A stretch of 12,765 nucleotides of DNA from Desulfobacteraceae bacterium (lineage in GTDB: Bacteria > Desulfobacterota > Desulfobacteria > Desulfobacterales > Desulfosalsimonadaceae), in NCBI GenBank assembly GCA_021162325.1, contig JAGGYV010000068.1:1-12765 (forward strand), written 5' to 3'. Shown piece after piece: positions 12,730-12,765 of this stretch (the stretch's first letter is position 1; the number at the start of each line of letters is the position of its first letter). The notes under the pieces were generated by a model that had not been told where the DNA came from, did not search any database, and worked only from the letters and a program-made list of their open reading frames with translations. A program made the translations under genes and the position numbers.

Positions 12730-12765
12730 ATGACCCCTTCGAAAATTAAAGCCCTGGTTCTTACC
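12730..12765 (+). CDS. purQ: Probable FGAM synthase glutaminase subunit PurQ, N-terminal fragment
   Basis: Only 12 codons are present before the window ends: MTPSKIKALVLT. The KALVLT strand is the typical first beta-strand of PurQ, the class I glutamine amidotransferase subunit that feeds ammonia to PurL. The call is supported by context: the upstream PurL is of a length that lacks the fused glutaminase domain, and purL and purQ are commonly adjacent. GGTGAG lies 8 nt upstream. The fragment is too short to be certain, and other alpha/beta proteins begin similarly. Confidence 0.5.
   Translation, partial: MTPSKIKALVLT

Overview
This window looks like a chromosomal piece from a Gram-negative bacterium, most likely a Desulfobacterota (deltaproteobacterial sulfate-reducer-like) lineage. 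I infer this from the gene order prmC, rpsB-tsf-pyrH-frr-uppS-cdsA-dxr-rseP, from the short EF-Ts and the single-PDZ RseP, from the ~1000-residue PurL without a glutaminase domain, and from the abundance of palindromic intergenic repeats. No taxonomic search was possible, so the lineage is an inference.

Layout. Bases 1-971 hold the likely last codons of prfA, a small 12-bp tandem repeat and prmC (release-factor methyltransferase). A 297-bp gap with a weak terminator-like hairpin and a candidate promoter leads into rpsB (1269), which starts a long same-strand cluster: ribosomal protein S2, EF-Ts, UMP kinase, ribosome recycling factor, undecaprenyl diphosphate synthase, CDP-diglyceride synthase, DXP reductoisomerase and the site-2 protease RseP (to 8384). 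Genes overlap or nearly touch at rpsB/tsf, frr/uppS, cdsA/dxr and dxr/rseP. The other gaps are tsf/pyrH and pyrH/frr, which hold repeat elements, and uppS/cdsA, a plain 87-bp gap. The cluster joins translation (S2, EF-Ts, RRF) to nucleotide supply (PyrH), isoprenoid/undecaprenyl carrier synthesis (Dxr, UppS), phospholipid synthesis (CdsA) and envelope-stress proteolysis (RseP).

Bases 8385-8866 contain no gene but hold a palindromic element, a short perfect hairpin and a second copy of the repeat found between pyrH and frr. Then comes purL (8867-11860), the synthetase subunit of FGAM synthase. The last 36 bases appear to open purQ, its glutaminase partner, so purL and purQ are probably one purine unit that has been separated.

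The separating DNA (about 11880-12720) is the most interesting part. It is a tandem run of about 90-bp palindromic repeats. One unit appears to have been opened at its centre and carries a 127-codon gene for a GxxExxY-family protein with PD-(D/E)XK-like motifs, with a diverged left half-repeat before it and a diverged right half-repeat after it. The solo repeats may be gene-less forms of the same element. A second oddity is a roughly 220-bp repeat present both at pyrH/frr and rseP/purL. At pyrH it reaches into the coding sequence and supplies the last 11 codons of an extended UMP kinase tail.
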